From: Psychrosphaera aestuarii
GTDB taxonomy: Bacteria; Pseudomonadota; Gammaproteobacteria; Enterobacterales; Alteromonadaceae
Length of the DNA stretch: 64,000 bases
Assembly: GCF_017948405.1 (NCBI RefSeq)
Contig: NZ_CP072844.1
Span: forward strand, 1,054,001 to 1,118,000
Direction of reading: 5' to 3'
Notes under the pieces: model-generated
The model's database searches: none
What the model was told of the DNA's origin: nothing
The model's input: the letters and a program-made list of their open reading frames with translations, nothing else
Program-made: the position numbers and the translations under genes
In this document: piece after piece, positions 1 to 9,590 of the stretch
Layout of the letters: each line of letters opens with the position of its first letter
How positions within the stretch are numbered: position 1 is the first letter of the stretch

Positions 1-623
1 ATGGTAATTAACGCATAAAAATTAAGCGGGATTGTTTGGATTAGAGTGGATACAGCTGATTGTTCAAGTTCGTAACTGCTTACTAATCCAAGCACATAGG
101 CTCCCCAACCATTCATCAAAATTAATATACAAATTGGTGCACTTGTACTGTCGATGATATATGCAAGTCGAGCTCGACTCATGTTGAATTTGTCAAACAG
201 CCCTCGAGAGATAATGCCTGACATTAATACTGATAAATTGGACTCTATAAAAATCACTACACCGGTTAGAAAAGGTAACATTCTAGCTCGACGAGCTGTA
301 CCGCTTATGCCCTTTTTGATCAGGAACTCAACGGTAGCCGTCACGCCACCTGAATAACGCATAAAACCTAGTAAAGCGCCCACTAACATTGAAAAAGTTA
401 ATATTCGAGTATTGTCCGGTGAGCCAAAGACGCCAATAACACGCTCTACGCTGGCGATTGAAAATTCAGTCAAAGCTGGCTGCAAACCTTCTGAACCGAG
501 TATTAGCAACAATTCAGAACAAAAGATGGCAACAAGAAGCGCTAAGATTACTTCTTTTTTCCAAAGTACTACAACAACCGCTAATAGTGGCGGTAAAATG
601 GTCATCCATTCAGACACAAACAT
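1..623 (-). CDS. NhaC-family Na+/H+ antiporter, 5' part only (runs off window edge)
   Basis: Translating the minus strand from an ATG at 623 gives 207 open codons to the window edge. The protein is very hydrophobic, starts MFVSEWMTILPPLLAVV and contains IESNLSVLMSGIISRG and STSAPICILILMNGWGAY, which resemble NhaC-type antiporters. The family exchanges Na+ for H+ across the inner membrane. The frame stays open upstream to another ATG at 686, but the start at 623 fits the usual short N-terminus (MxWxxLLPPL) and has a GGGGA just before it. The C-terminal half is outside the window. A related NhaC-like carrier with a different substrate is possible. Confidence 0.75.
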   Translation of the reverse strand, partial: MFVSEWMTILPPLLAVVVVLWKKEVILALLVAIFCSELLLILGSEGLQPALTEFSIASVERVIGVFGSPDNTRILTFSMLVGALLGFMRYSGGVTATVEFLIKKGISGTARRARMLPFLTGVVIFIESNLSVLMSGIISRGLFDKFNMSRARLAYIIDSTSAPICILILMNGWGAYVLGLVSSYELEQSAVSTLIQTIPLNFYALIT

Positions 624-1025
624 TCCCCAGTTATGATATACACAAAAATTGGTTCTTTTATACCATACTAAAATACAGTCAAACATAGCTAAAGTGAGTT
701 CATTATCGACATCCGTACGGGTATTTGTATCTACAATTTATTTTTACTCAGTATTTGATTAAACTTTCGTATGTTTTTTCAGCAAGTGTATGATTCAAAA
801 GTAAACATTAAAAACGTCGCTATGCCCTGTCTAATTTGGAGTTGAAGCAGAGTGGCAATTTAACTTGTCGCTATATCACGCATATTTATATTGAAAATAT
901 AGTTAAATATCATTCAGGTTATTCCTTTTAGCAGTTCCAGTCTCTATAATTACCCGCTTTCTGACATTCATGTCTATAGTTACTTTGTGCGAAGTAACAC
1001 CTATATATAACAAGAGGACATAACT
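624..1025. other. Intergenic region between divergent nhaC-like gene and acnB
   Basis: About 400 bases without a convincing gene. A TATAAT at 945-950 could be the -10 box of an acnB promoter, but the -35 position (TTCCTT, 922-927) is poor. An AAGAGGA at 1012-1018 is the acnB ribosome binding site. I see no hairpin terminator or riboswitch here. Confidence 0.4.
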
Positions 1026-3620
1026 GTGCTTCAAGAATATCGTAAACATGTTGAAGAACGTGCCGCCGAAGGTATCGTTCCTAAGCCACTAGATGCAGCT
1101 CAAGTAGCTGACTTAGTAGAGCTAATTAAAAACCCGCCTGCAGGCGAAGAAGAATTCATTTTAGACCTTTTATCAAATCGCGTACCTCCAGGTGTTGACG
1201 ATGCAGCATATGTTAAAGCGGGCTTTTTAGCCGCTGTTGCAAAAGGTGAAGCTAGTTCTCCAATCCTTAGCGCTGACAAAGCGACTGAGTTATTAGGAAC
1301 AATGCTAGGTGGTTACAATATCCAGCCAATGATTGACTTGCTAGATGATGCGAAACTTGCAGAAACAGCAGCAACAGGCCTTAAGAAAACATTGTTAATG
1401 TTTGACGCATTCTTCGATGTTAAAGATAAAGCTGATGCTGGCAATGAAACAGCAAAATCGGTTTTAGAGTCTTGGGCAAATGCAGAATGGTTCCTAAATA
1501 AGCCAAAAGTTGCAGAAAAAATCACAGTTAAAGTATTTAAAGTAACTGGCGAAACAAACACTGATGACCTATCTCCTGCGCCAGATGCATGGTCTCGTCC
1601 GGATATTCCACTACACGCAACAGCAATGTTGAAGATGGAACGTGAAGGTATTAATCCTGATCAGCCTGGCACTATCGGTCCAATCGAACAAATTAAACAA
1701 CTTCAAGAAGATGGTATCCCACTAGCGTATGTTGGTGATGTTGTTGGTACAGGTTCTTCTCGTAAGTCAGCAACTAACTCAGTGTTATGGTTCATGGGTG
1801 ATGATATTCCTCACGTACCAAACAAACGTGCTGGTGGTGTTTGTTTAGGCGGTAAAATCGCTCCAATCTTCTACAACACAATGGAAGACTCAGGTGCACT
1901 ACCGATTGAATTAGACGTTCAAAAAATGGAAATGGGCGATGTAATCGACATTTACCCATATGAAGGCGTTGTTAAACGCTCTGGTACTGACGAAGTTATC
2001 TCTACTTTTGAGCTATCAAAAGTATTGTTAGATGAAGTTCGTGCTGGTGGTCGTATCCCTCTAATCATCGGCCGCGGTCTAACAACACGTGCTCGTGAAG
2101 TATTAGGTCTTGAAGCGACAGATATTTTTGCATTACCAACTGATACAGCGGAATCAACAAAAGGTTACACGCTAGCTCAAAAAATGGTTGGTAAAGCTTG
2201 TGGTGTTGAAGGTGTTCGCGCAGGTCAGTACTGTGAGCCTAAGATGACTACGGTTGGTTCACAGGATACAACAGGTCCTATGACTCGTGACGAACTTAAA
2301 GATCTTGCATGTCTTGGTTTCCAAGCTGATTTAACAATGCAGTCTTTCTGTCACACATCTGCTTATCCTAAGCCAGTTGATGTTAACACGCATCATACAT
2401 TACCAGACTTCATCATGAACCGTGGCGGTGTATCACTTCGTCCAGGTGACGGTGTTATTCACTCATGGTTAAACCGTATGTTGTTACCAGACACAGTTGG
2501 TACTGGTGGTGATTCACATACTCGTTTCCCTCTTGGTATTTCTTTCCCTGCCGGTTCTGGTCTAGTGGCATTTGCTGCAGCAACAGGTGTTATGCCTCTT
2601 GATATGCCTGAATCAGTATTGGTTCGTTTTAAAGGTGAAATGCAACCGGGCATCACGTTACGTGACCTTGTTCATGCAATCCCTTACTACGGAATCAAAG
2701 AAGGTCTACTTACTGTTGCTAAAGCAGGTAAAGTAAACGAATTCTCTGGCCGTGTTCTTGAAATCGAAGGCCTTAAAGGCTTAACAGTTGAGCAAGCATT
2801 CGAATTATCTGATGCTTCTGCAGAACGTTCTGCTGCTGGTTGTTCAATCAAGATGGACGAAGAAGCGGTTGCTGAGTACTTAAACTCTAACATCGTTATG
2901 CTTAAGTGGATGATCTCTGAGGGTTACGGTGATGTACGTACTATTGAGCGTCGTATCAACGCAATGCAAGAGTGGTTAGACAACCCGTCATTGATGGAAG
3001 CGGACGCTGATGCAGAATACGCACACGTGCTAGAAATCGATCTTAACGATATTAAAGAGCCTATTGTTTGTTGTCCAAATGACCCAGATGACGCGAAACT
3101 GTTATCTGACGTTGCGGGCACTAGCATTGATGAAGTATTCATTGGTTCTTGTATGACTAACATTGGCCACTTCCGTGCTGCTGGTAAATTAATGGCGAAC
3201 TTTGGCGGTGTATTACCAACTCGTACTTGGGTTGCTCCACCAACGAAGATGGACCGTGACCAGTTAACAGAAGAAGGTTACTACTTCACATATGGTAAAG
3301 CTGGGGTTCGTATCGAAACTCCTGGTTGTTCACTATGTATGGGTAACCAAGCGCGTGTTGCAGATGGTGCTACAGTACTTTCTACTTCTACTCGTAACTT
3401 CCCGAACCGTCTTGGTACAGGTGCAAATGTATACCTAACGTCTGCTGAACTAGCAGCGGCTGGCGCAATCATGGGCAAAATCCCAACAGTTGCAGAGTAC
3501 ATGGAATACGCGAAGCACATAGATACGACGGCTGCGGATACATACCGTTACCTGAACTTCCATAAGATGACGCAATACACGGATAAAGCTGAAAAAGTTA
3601 TTATTCAAAAAGCGGTTTAA
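1026..3620 (+). CDS. acnB: Aconitate hydratase B (bifunctional, 2-methylisocitrate dehydratase)
   Basis: Interconverts citrate and isocitrate in the TCA cycle; family members also hydrate 2-methyl-cis-aconitate in the methylcitrate cycle. The 864 residues match AcnB length, with the AcnB domain order: N-terminal HEAT-like domain, swivel domain (about 170-380), then the Fe-S catalytic domains. The [4Fe-4S] ligands are visible as C709 (GSCMTN) and C768/C771 (CSLCMGN), one residue off the E. coli numbering. The start is GTG at 1026 with AAGAGGA eight bases upstream. It is monocistronic, with a strong terminator at 3674-3701. Confidence 0.97.
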   Translation: MLQEYRKHVEERAAEGIVPKPLDAAQVADLVELIKNPPAGEEEFILDLLSNRVPPGVDDAAYVKAGFLAAVAKGEASSPILSADKATELLGTMLGGYNIQPMIDLLDDAKLAETAATGLKKTLLMFDAFFDVKDKADAGNETAKSVLESWANAEWFLNKPKVAEKITVKVFKVTGETNTDDLSPAPDAWSRPDIPLHATAMLKMEREGINPDQPGTIGPIEQIKQLQEDGIPLAYVGDVVGTGSSRKSATNSVLWFMGDDIPHVPNKRAGGVCLGGKIAPIFYNTMEDSGALPIELDVQKMEMGDVIDIYPYEGVVKRSGTDEVISTFELSKVLLDEVRAGGRIPLIIGRGLTTRAREVLGLEATDIFALPTDTAESTKGYTLAQKMVGKACGVEGVRAGQYCEPKMTTVGSQDTTGPMTRDELKDLACLGFQADLTMQSFCHTSAYPKPVDVNTHHTLPDFIMNRGGVSLRPGDGVIHSWLNRMLLPDTVGTGGDSHTRFPLGISFPAGSGLVAFAAATGVMPLDMPESVLVRFKGEMQPGITLRDLVHAIPYYGIKEGLLTVAKAGKVNEFSGRVLEIEGLKGLTVEQAFELSDASAERSAAGCSIKMDEEAVAEYLNSNIVMLKWMISEGYGDVRTIERRINAMQEWLDNPSLMEADADAEYAHVLEIDLNDIKEPIVCCPNDPDDAKLLSDVAGTSIDEVFIGSCMTNIGHFRAAGKLMANFGGVLPTRTWVAPPTKMDRDQLTEEGYYFTYGKAGVRIETPGCSLCMGNQARVADGATVLSTSTRNFPNRLGTGANVYLTSAELAAAGAIMGKIPTVAEYMEYAKHIDTTAADTYRYLNFHKMTQYTDKAEKVIIQKAV

Positions 3621-3673
3621 TTGTTACTTAACAGTTAATTAGCTAGCAAACGTAAGTAAAGTTTGCGCATAAT

Positions 3674-3701
3674 AAAAGGCACACATTGTTGTGCCTTTTT
3701 T
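3674..3701 (+). terminator. Rho-independent terminator of acnB
   Basis: Ten-base-pair stem AAAAGGCACA/TGTGCCTTTT with a six-base loop followed by a T tract, about 55 bases after the acnB stop. Confidence 0.85.
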
Positions 3702-3739
3702 GATCTTTGTATTTATTAAATTGTAATTGGAGCAAATCT

Positions 3740-4174
3740 ATGCGAGACAACATCGTCCGATTTTTATCAAGTATTGTTGTATCTATGATAGCCATATTGC
3801 TTTGTTTTGGGCTTTTAGACTTAATCTGGTTTAGCGTGATATCGGGGGATTGGTATCAGCAAGAAATGCAGAAATTAATGAGAGCAGACTTTATTGTATG
3901 GCCATGGTTAGTGTTTTATTTTTTATATGGCGGTGTGACCTTCGTATTAGCTGTTGTCGCCAATAGAGATAAACCTATTTATTACGCTGGCATTGATGGC
4001 GCACTATTGGGCTTGGCCAGCTACGGCGCATATAATTTAACAAACTATAGCATTATTGAAGGTTTCTCTTTATTTATCATGATGATCGACTGGTCTTGGG
4101 GAATATTTTTGACAAGTGTCAGTGCGATGGCCGGATGGGTTGGATTTCAAAAAATGAGAACGGATTTATTATAA
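3740..4174 (+). CDS. DUF2177 family inner-membrane protein
   Basis: A 144-residue hydrophobic protein with about four membrane segments. Conserved-looking features are LDLIWF near residue 30, FYFLYGG in the middle, GLASYGAYNLTNY and IDWSWG, as in DUF2177 (small membrane proteins of unknown function). I chose ATG 3740 because a GGAG (3729-3732) precedes it; a TTG at 3707 in the same frame would overlap the acnB terminator region and has no ribosome site. It stands alone between acnB and a SOUL lipoprotein gene. No function can be assigned. Confidence 0.75.
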   Translation: MRDNIVRFLSSIVVSMIAILLCFGLLDLIWFSVISGDWYQQEMQKLMRADFIVWPWLVFYFLYGGVTFVLAVVANRDKPIYYAGIDGALLGLASYGAYNLTNYSIIEGFSLFIMMIDWSWGIFLTSVSAMAGWVGFQKMRTDLL

Positions 4175-4277
4175 AAAAGTTGATACTTTTAGTAGCTTGC
4201 CTCGTACTAACGCTTATAGCAGATTCGATGAGCGACAGCCGTCTATAAATAAATGAATAATCGAGGCAGAAAATATA

Positions 4278-4949
4278 GTGAAAAAACTACTTACCGTAAT
4301 AGCGATGGCATTTTTAGCAGGATGCTCCATTGTGGGTGAAGCCGGAGTTGAATCAGCGCCATATGATTTAATAAAAACAGATATTGACTCCAAAACTGAA
4401 ACTCAGCTTGAAATCCGTGAATATAAATCAATGGTTTTGGTCTCAACAAGTATGGATGATGGTGGAAGAAATAGCGCCTTTCGACGCTTATTTAACTATA
4501 TCGCTGGCGACAATAAAGGACAAAAAGAAATTGCGATGACCGCACCTGTTTACATGGGTAATGACGCATCAGAAAATGCCTCCGGTATTAAAGAGCAGGG
4601 GACAAAAATTGCGATGACGGCCCCTGTATTTATGAACAACGATGCGGTTAAAAACTTACAAGGCAACGCAATGTCCTTTGTAATGCCAGCCGACTTTACT
4701 TATGCAACTACTCCTACACCTAACAATAGCAAGGTGATTGTATCTGAAGTTAAGAACTATAAAGTAGCCGCAATTACTTTTAGCTGGACGTTAAGTGATA
4801 GTAATGTAGAGAAACATACTAAAATATTACTGGATTGGTTGAAGAAAACGGACTACACCGTTGTAGGAAAGCCTTACACGGCGGCTTACAATGGGCCAAT
4901 GACGCTGCCTATGTACCGTAAAAATGAAATCCTAGTACCAATTAAATAG
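4278..4949 (+). CDS. SOUL heme-binding family lipoprotein
   Basis: A 223-residue protein with a lipoprotein signal peptide (MKKLLTVIAMAFLAGC, lipidated Cys16) followed by a SOUL-type domain: LEIREYKSMVLV, FRRLFNYIAGDN, two copies of IAMTAPV, and a C-terminal LPMYRKNEILVPI. Eukaryotic SOUL/HBP proteins bind heme or porphyrin; the bacterial role is unclear. The start is GTG at 4278 with GAGGCAG upstream. The predicted location is the cell envelope, probably the outer membrane because there is no Asp at +2. A hairpin terminator follows at 5011-5040. Confidence 0.8.
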   Translation: MKKLLTVIAMAFLAGCSIVGEAGVESAPYDLIKTDIDSKTETQLEIREYKSMVLVSTSMDDGGRNSAFRRLFNYIAGDNKGQKEIAMTAPVYMGNDASENASGIKEQGTKIAMTAPVFMNNDAVKNLQGNAMSFVMPADFTYATTPTPNNSKVIVSEVKNYKVAAITFSWTLSDSNVEKHTKILLDWLKKTDYTVVGKPYTAAYNGPMTLPMYRKNEILVPIK

Positions 4950-5010
4950 TGTAATTGCGACAACAAATATAGTTTTTAGTTGTATTGAATCCGTACAACA
5001 GTCGCAATCT

Positions 5011-5040
5011 AAGCCTGAAATAACTCGATCTCAGGCTTTT
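5011..5040 (+). terminator. Rho-independent terminator after SOUL lipoprotein gene
   Basis: Stem AAGCCTGA (5011-5018) / TCAGGCTT (5031-5038) with a 12-base loop and a short T tract. Confidence 0.7.
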
Positions 5041-5141
5041 ATCATTTAAATATAATGACAGTGTTTTAATCTCTCCTATGCTTTGTGTTAAACTCGCGCG
5101 TATTCAAGCCCTGAGACTAATTGTAAGTAGAATCAAAGATC

Positions 5142-5861
5142 ATGTTAGATAACGTTAGAATAGTACTAGTAAACACCTCTCACACCGGCAACATCGGTTC
5201 TGTGGCTCGAGCCATGAAAACGATGGGGTTGTCTGATTTAGTATTAGTTGATCCTGTAAAAGAGCCAGATAGTCATGCCTCAGCGCTTGCTGCCGGTGCT
5301 ACCGACGTTTTAGGTAACGCTAGGATTGTTTCTGAACTTAAAGATGCTATTTCTGATTGTGGCTTAGCCATCGCGACTAGCGCTCGTTCAAGAACACTAT
5401 CTTGGCCTATGCTTGAACCAAGAGAGTGTGGCAAAAAAGTCGTAGTCGAAGGAAAACAACATAAAGTTGCACTGGTATTTGGTCGCGAAAACTCTGGTTT
5501 AACCAATGAAGAGCTTCAACAATGTCAGTTCCATGTGCATATCCCAGCTAATCCAGATTATAGCTCATTAAACTTAGCCATGGCTGTACAGACCATTAGT
5601 TATGAAGTTCGCATGAACTTTCTTGAAGAACAACAAAGTCAATTTGAACCACTCGATGTTGAATACCCTAACAGTGAACAACTAGAAGGCTTTTATTCTC
5701 ACTTAGAGGAAGCGTTAACAAAAACTGGGTTTATAGTGAAACAGCATCCTGGCCAAGTAATGACAAAGCTGCGTCGCTTATTCAATCGTGCAAGACCTGA
5801 ATCTCATGAGCTAAATATACTTCGAGGCATCATGACGTCTATTACAAAAAACAAAGACTAA
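5142..5861 (+). CDS. trmJ: tRNA (cytidine/uridine-2'-O-)-methyltransferase TrmJ
   Basis: SPOUT-class methyltransferase that 2'-O-methylates position 32 of tRNAs using S-adenosylmethionine. The 239 residues carry the family signatures [19 protein letters not shown] at the N-terminus, [14 protein letters not shown] in the middle and [17 protein letters not shown] forming the knotted cofactor site. In many gammaproteobacteria trmJ lies upstream of iscR, as here with cysE in between. It is followed 22 bases later by cysE, so the two may be cotranscribed. Confidence 0.93.
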   Translation: MLDNVRIVLVNTSHTGNIGSVARAMKTMGLSDLVLVDPVKEPDSHASALAAGATDVLGNARIVSELKDAISDCGLAIATSARSRTLSWPMLEPRECGKKVVVEGKQHKVALVFGRENSGLTNEELQQCQFHVHIPANPDYSSLNLAMAVQTISYEVRMNFLEEQQSQFEPLDVEYPNSEQLEGFYSHLEEALTKTGFIVKQHPGQVMTKLRRLFNRARPESHELNILRGIMTSITKNKD

Positions 5862-5883
5862 AATCTAACATACAGAGAAAGCC

Positions 5884-6693
5884 ATGTTTGAGCGAATAAA
5901 AGAAGATATCAAAAGTGTGTATAGCCGAGATCCAGCGGCGCGTAGCAATATGGAGATTCTTTTTAATTATCCTGGCTTACACGCTATTTGGATGCAAAGA
6001 GTCAGCCATCGATTATGGCTCGCCAATTGGAAATGGTTAGCAAGGTTTATCTCCACAATTGCTCGATGGATTACGGGTGTTGAGATACATCCAGGCGCTA
6101 CAATTGGTCGACGCTTTTTTATCGATCATGGCATGGGCGTTGTCATTGGTGAAACGGCAGAAATAGGCGATGACGTTACGGTATACCATGGCGTTACTTT
6201 AGGCGGAACAAGTTGGAATGGTGGTAAACGCCATCCTACTTTAAAAGACGGTGTTGTTGTTGGTGCTGGCGCAAAAATACTAGGTCCAATTGTTATCAAT
6301 AAAAATGCGCGAGTTGGCTCAAATTCAGTTGTAGTTAAAGAAGTACCAGAAGGTGCAACGGTTGTTGGCATACCTGGCAGACTTGTTACCAAAGCCGCGC
6401 CTGAGAAACATGATAAGCGCAGTAAAATAGCCGAAAAATACGGATTTGACGCCTATGCCGTTTCTCCAGACAATCCAGATCCGGTCGCAAGTGCTATTGG
6501 CCGTATGGTTGATCATATTTCAATAATGGACGAAAAAATTGCTTCGTTGTGTACGGAAGTATGCAAAATGGGTGGCGATGTGTGTGATAAAGCATTACCA
6601 GAAATTGATCTTGAAGACGATTTTAAAGAGGCGGAACAAACCGCAGCTAAACAGCGCGAAGCTGGCATGGCAGGATTTGATCCCGCAATTTAA
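5884..6693 (+). CDS. cysE: Serine O-acetyltransferase
   Basis: Makes O-acetylserine from serine and acetyl-CoA, the first step of cysteine synthesis. The 269 residues contain a helical N-terminal domain and a left-handed beta-helix with hexapeptide repeats ([44 protein letters not shown]). Its place between trmJ and iscR links cysteine supply to Fe-S assembly, since IscS takes sulfur from cysteine. The C-terminal tail after about residue 185 is longer than in minimal CysE and acidic. The start ATG has AGAGAAAG upstream. Confidence 0.93.
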   Translation: MFERIKEDIKSVYSRDPAARSNMEILFNYPGLHAIWMQRVSHRLWLANWKWLARFISTIARWITGVEIHPGATIGRRFFIDHGMGVVIGETAEIGDDVTVYHGVTLGGTSWNGGKRHPTLKDGVVVGAGAKILGPIVINKNARVGSNSVVVKEVPEGATVVGIPGRLVTKAAPEKHDKRSKIAEKYGFDAYAVSPDNPDPVASAIGRMVDHISIMDEKIASLCTEVCKMGGDVCDKALPEIDLEDDFKEAEQTAAKQREAGMAGFDPAI

Positions 6694-6794
6694 TATCAAC
6701 ACAATCTATCACTGAACTAAATACAATAAATTATTGGCAATATATCGGGACACACTTAGGCCTTTTATTCCAATATTTAAATTGAAATTAGTTA

Positions 6795-6819
6795 ATAACC
6801 TACTAAAATAGTCAGGTAT
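6795..6819 (+). promoter_or_regulatory. IscR type-1 binding site A (upstream)
   Basis: 25-bp site beginning ATAACCTACT and ending AGTCAGGTAT. It matches the type-1 [2Fe-2S]-IscR consensus (ATASYYGACTRWWWYAGTCRRSTAT) at nearly all positions. It lies just upstream of site B. Confidence 0.75.
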
Positions 6820-6821
6820 TA

Positions 6822-6846
6822 ATACTTGACTAATTTACTCAGGTTT
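6822..6846 (+). promoter_or_regulatory. IscR type-1 binding site B overlapping the -35 box
   Basis: 25-bp site beginning ATACTTGACTAATTTACTC, a close match to the type-1 IscR consensus and to the equivalent E. coli iscR promoter site. It covers the -35 element, as expected for repression by holo-IscR. Confidence 0.8.
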
Positions 6847-6853
6847 GTAAAAT
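6826..6853 (+). promoter_or_regulatory. iscR operon sigma-70 promoter
   Basis: -35 TTGACT (6826-6831) and -10 TAAAAT (6848-6853) separated by 16 bp, about 60 bases before the iscR ATG and embedded in IscR site B. Confidence 0.75.
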
Positions 6854-6912
6854 GCGCAGCCAAGTAAATCAGGCTGTAGCGCGTTTTTAAGCAGGCTAAT
6901 TAAGGATTCTAA

Positions 6913-7383
6913 ATGAAACTATCTTCAAAAGGTCGATATGCGGTTACCGCAATGTTAGATGTTGCTTTGCATGCGTCTAATGGTCCTGTGCCTTTAATGG
7001 ATATTTCTGAGCGCCAAGGGATTTCCCTGTCGTATTTAGAACAACTATTTGCCAAGCTTCGTAAAAGCCAACTTGTAAATAGTGTTAGAGGTCCAGGTGG
7101 TGGATATTTCTTAGGCAGAGAAGCCGCGGATATCTCTATTAACGAAGTAATAGCAGCTGTTGATGAAAGCGTGGATGCAACTAAATGTGCAGGCCAAGCA
7201 AATTGCCAAGGTGGCTCTCGCTGCTTAACTCACAAGTTGTGGGAAAACCTAAGTGATCGAATCGAAAGTTTTTTAAGTAACATCACCCTTGGTGAGTTAG
7301 TTGACCAAAAAGATGTTAAGCGCATTGCCGAGCGTCAGGATTCGAAAAACACCTCAATTCGCTTTGTCGCGGATAGTCTATAA
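6913..7383 (+). CDS. iscR: Fe-S cluster assembly transcriptional regulator IscR
   Basis: Rrf2-family regulator that carries a [2Fe-2S] cluster and represses the isc operon when clusters are plentiful. The 156 residues have an N-terminal winged helix ([19 protein letters not shown]) and the three cluster cysteines C92, C98 and C104 plus H107, at the same numbers as in E. coli. It is the first gene of iscRSUA-hscBA-fdx; its own promoter carries two type-1 sites. Confidence 0.96.
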   Translation: MKLSSKGRYAVTAMLDVALHASNGPVPLMDISERQGISLSYLEQLFAKLRKSQLVNSVRGPGGGYFLGREAADISINEVIAAVDESVDATKCAGQANCQGGSRCLTHKLWENLSDRIESFLSNITLGELVDQKDVKRIAERQDSKNTSIRFVADSL

Positions 7384-7392
7384 ATTTTTTAA

Positions 7393-7412
7393 CTATTGTA
7401 AGCAAACAATAG
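7393..7412 (+). other. Hairpin in the iscR-iscS gap
   Basis: Stem CTATTGT (7393-7399) / ACAATAG (7406-7412) with a six-base loop and no T tract after it, so it is not a classical terminator. In E. coli a structure in the same gap protects iscR mRNA when the downstream part is degraded after RyhB pairing; a similar role here is inference. Confidence 0.45.
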
Positions 7413-7427
7413 AGTGCGGAGAAATTA

Positions 7428-8642
7428 ATGAAGTTACCTATTTATCTAGATTATGCAGCAACAACGCCAGTAGATCCGCGTGTTGCAGAGCAAATGATGA
7501 ACTGTCTTACAATGGATGGTACGTTTGGAAATCCAGCATCTCGTTCTCACCGCTATGGTTGGCAAGCAGAAGAATTGGTTGATATCGCACGTAACAACGT
7601 GGCTGAATTAGTTAATGCAGACCCAAGAGAAATCGTTTTTACTTCGGGTGCAACAGAATCAAATAACTTAGCAATAAAAGGCGCCGCGAACTTTTATTCT
7701 AAAAAAGGTAAGCACGTAATTACTGCTAAGACAGAGCATAAAGCCGTATTAGACACGTGTCGTGAGCTAGAGCGTCAAGGTTTCGAAGTTACCTACTTAG
7801 ACGTTTTACCAAACGGTCTTATCGACTTAGACCTGCTTGAAAAAACAATGCGTGATGACACAGTGTTAGTTAGCATCATGCATATCAATAATGAAATTGG
7901 TGTTAAGCAAGATATTGCAAAAATTGGCGAAATGTGTCGCGAACGTAAAATCATCTTTCATGTTGATGCAGCACAAAGCGCAGGCAAAGTTGCAATTGAT
8001 TTAGCAGAATTGAAAGTAGACTTAATGTCATTTTCAGCACATAAAATGTACGGTCCGAAAGGTATTGGTGCCTTATACGTGCGTCGTAAACCTCGTATTC
8101 GTTTAGAGGCGCAAATGCACGGTGGTGGTCATGAACGTGGTTTCCGTTCAGGTACACTAGCCGTTCACCAAATTGTTGGCATGGGCGAAGCCGCTCGTGT
8201 TGCAAAAGAAGACATGGAAAAAGATACGAAACACATCATCGAATTACGTGATCGTCTTTGGAATGGTATCAAGCATATTGAAGAGACTTATATTAACGGC
8301 GACATGGATCAACGTTACCCAGGTATCTTTAATGTGAGCTTTAACTTTGTTGAAGGTGAAAGCTTGATCATGGCGCTAAAAGATATGGCCGTTTCTTCAG
8401 GTTCAGCATGTACATCAGCAAGTTTAGAACCTTCATACGTACTAAGAGCACTTGGTTTATCTGATGAATTAGCGCATAGCTCAATTCGTTTTAGTATCGG
8501 ACGTTTCACAACAGAAGAAGATATTGACCACGTTATTGGTCAGGTAAATAACTCTATTGATAAGTTACGCGAAATGTCACCGCTTTGGGAAATGTTTAAA
8601 GACGGTGTTGATTTATCAAAAATTGAATGGGCAGCGCACTAG
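7428..8642 (+). CDS. iscS: Cysteine desulfurase IscS
   Basis: PLP enzyme that takes sulfur from cysteine and passes it to IscU and to tRNA thiolation enzymes. The 404 residues equal the E. coli length. The PLP lysine is K206 in [12 protein letters not shown] and the persulfide cysteine is C328 in [12 protein letters not shown]. The start ATG ([16 protein letters not shown]) has GCGGAG upstream. Confidence 0.97.
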   Translation: MKLPIYLDYAATTPVDPRVAEQMMNCLTMDGTFGNPASRSHRYGWQAEELVDIARNNVAELVNADPREIVFTSGATESNNLAIKGAANFYSKKGKHVITAKTEHKAVLDTCRELERQGFEVTYLDVLPNGLIDLDLLEKTMRDDTVLVSIMHINNEIGVKQDIAKIGEMCRERKIIFHVDAAQSAGKVAIDLAELKVDLMSFSAHKMYGPKGIGALYVRRKPRIRLEAQMHGGGHERGFRSGTLAVHQIVGMGEAARVAKEDMEKDTKHIIELRDRLWNGIKHIEETYINGDMDQRYPGIFNVSFNFVEGESLIMALKDMAVSSGSACTSASLEPSYVLRALGLSDELAHSSIRFSIGRFTTEEDIDHVIGQVNNSIDKLREMSPLWEMFKDGVDLSKIEWAAH

Positions 8643-8662
8643 TCGCTCATTGAACTAAGAAT

Positions 8663-8697
8663 ACCAACATGGCGTTGGTTTTAAATTCAGCGCCAAC
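8663..8697 (+). other. Competing hairpins in the iscS-iscU gap
   Basis: ACCAAC (8663-8668) pairs with GTTGGT (8674-8679), followed by TTTT. The same GTTGG can instead pair with CCAAC (8693-8697). Such mutually exclusive stems could act as a weak attenuator or mRNA processing element; this is inference. Confidence 0.35.
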
Positions 8698-8739
8698 TTG
8701 AACAAAATTAAACTGCATCTAGCAGTGTAGGAGCTAAAA

Positions 8740-9123
8740 ATGGCTTATAGCGAAAAAGTAATCGACCATTATGAAAACCCACGTAACGTAGGTTCGTTTG
8801 ATAAGAATGATCCAAGCATAGCAACAGGTATGGTTGGCGCACCAGCATGTGGTGACGTAATGAAGTTACAACTTAAAATCGACAGCAACGGTATTATCGA
8901 AGACGCTAAGTTCAAAACATACGGTTGTGGCTCTGCAATTGCTTCATCTTCACTTGTTACTGAGTGGGTTAAAGGCAAATCAATTGAACAAGCTCAAGCA
9001 CTTAGCAATACTGAGATTGCAGAAGAGTTAGCATTACCGCCAGTTAAAATTCACTGTTCTATTTTAGCGGAAGATGCAATCAAAGCAGCAATCGAAGACT
9101 ACAAGTCAAAGCGTGGCGAGTAA
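8740..9123 (+). CDS. iscU: Fe-S cluster scaffold IscU
   Basis: Scaffold on which the nascent [2Fe-2S] cluster is built before transfer with the help of HscA/HscB. The 127 residues contain the three cluster cysteines C37 (GAPACGDV), C63 (TYGCGSA) and C106 (KIHCSILAED). The Hsc70 recognition motif LPPVK precedes the last cysteine. A GTAGGAGC ribosome site precedes the start. Confidence 0.97.
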   Translation: MAYSEKVIDHYENPRNVGSFDKNDPSIATGMVGAPACGDVMKLQLKIDSNGIIEDAKFKTYGCGSAIASSSLVTEWVKGKSIEQAQALSNTEIAEELALPPVKIHCSILAEDAIKAAIEDYKSKRGE

Positions 9124-9184
9124 TTTCGTCACAATAATTGTAGTAGTTTGTATTTTTTGATTTAAAAGAGTTGGGATAGTAGTA

Positions 9185-9508
9185 ATGGCAATCAGTTTAA
9201 CGGATGCAGCAGCAGACCGGGTAAGAACCTTTTTAGCGAATCGTGGTAAAGGCTTAGGCTTGCGCTTAGGCGTTAAAACAACAGGCTGCTCTGGTTTAGC
9301 GTATGTACTTGAGTTTGTAGATGAGTTGCAAGAAGGCGATGAAGTCTTTGAACACAATGACGTTAAAGTGATTGTTGATGCGAAAAGTTTAGTTTATTTA
9401 GATGGTACACAATTAGATTTCGTAAAAAATGGCCTAAACGAAGGTTTCGAATTTACTAATCCTAATCAAAAAGATGAATGTGGTTGTGGTGAGAGCTTTA
9501 CTGTCTGA
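9185..9508 (+). CDS. iscA: Fe-S assembly protein IscA (A-type carrier)
   Basis: A-type Fe-S carrier delivering clusters to apoproteins. It has 107 residues, with the conserved cysteines C35 (TTGCSGLAY), C99 and C101 (DECGCGESF). It follows iscU by 61 bases and precedes hscB. Confidence 0.96.
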   Translation: MAISLTDAAADRVRTFLANRGKGLGLRLGVKTTGCSGLAYVLEFVDELQEGDEVFEHNDVKVIVDAKSLVYLDGTQLDFVKNGLNEGFEFTNPNQKDECGCGESFTV

Positions 9509-9530
9509 ACCCCACCCGATCTGAATTATT

Positions 9531-9564
9531 AAGGCCATCACGTAAAGTATGGCCTTCTTTGTTT
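9531..9564 (+). terminator. Intra-operon terminator-like hairpin between iscA and hscB
   Basis: Perfect 8-bp stem AAGGCCAT (9531-9538) / ATGGCCTT (9549-9556), 10-base loop, then CTTTGTTT. It lies 23 bases after the iscA stop and 27 before the hscB start. It looks like a leaky terminator that would lower expression of hscBA-fdx relative to iscRSUA. Confidence 0.55.
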
Positions 9565-9590
9565 CTAAATACGACGATAAAAGGTATACC

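Noticed and set aside
412..688. Plus-strand open frames in the first 700 bases.
   Set aside because: The minus strand encodes a convincing NhaC-like membrane protein through this region, so these are shadows.
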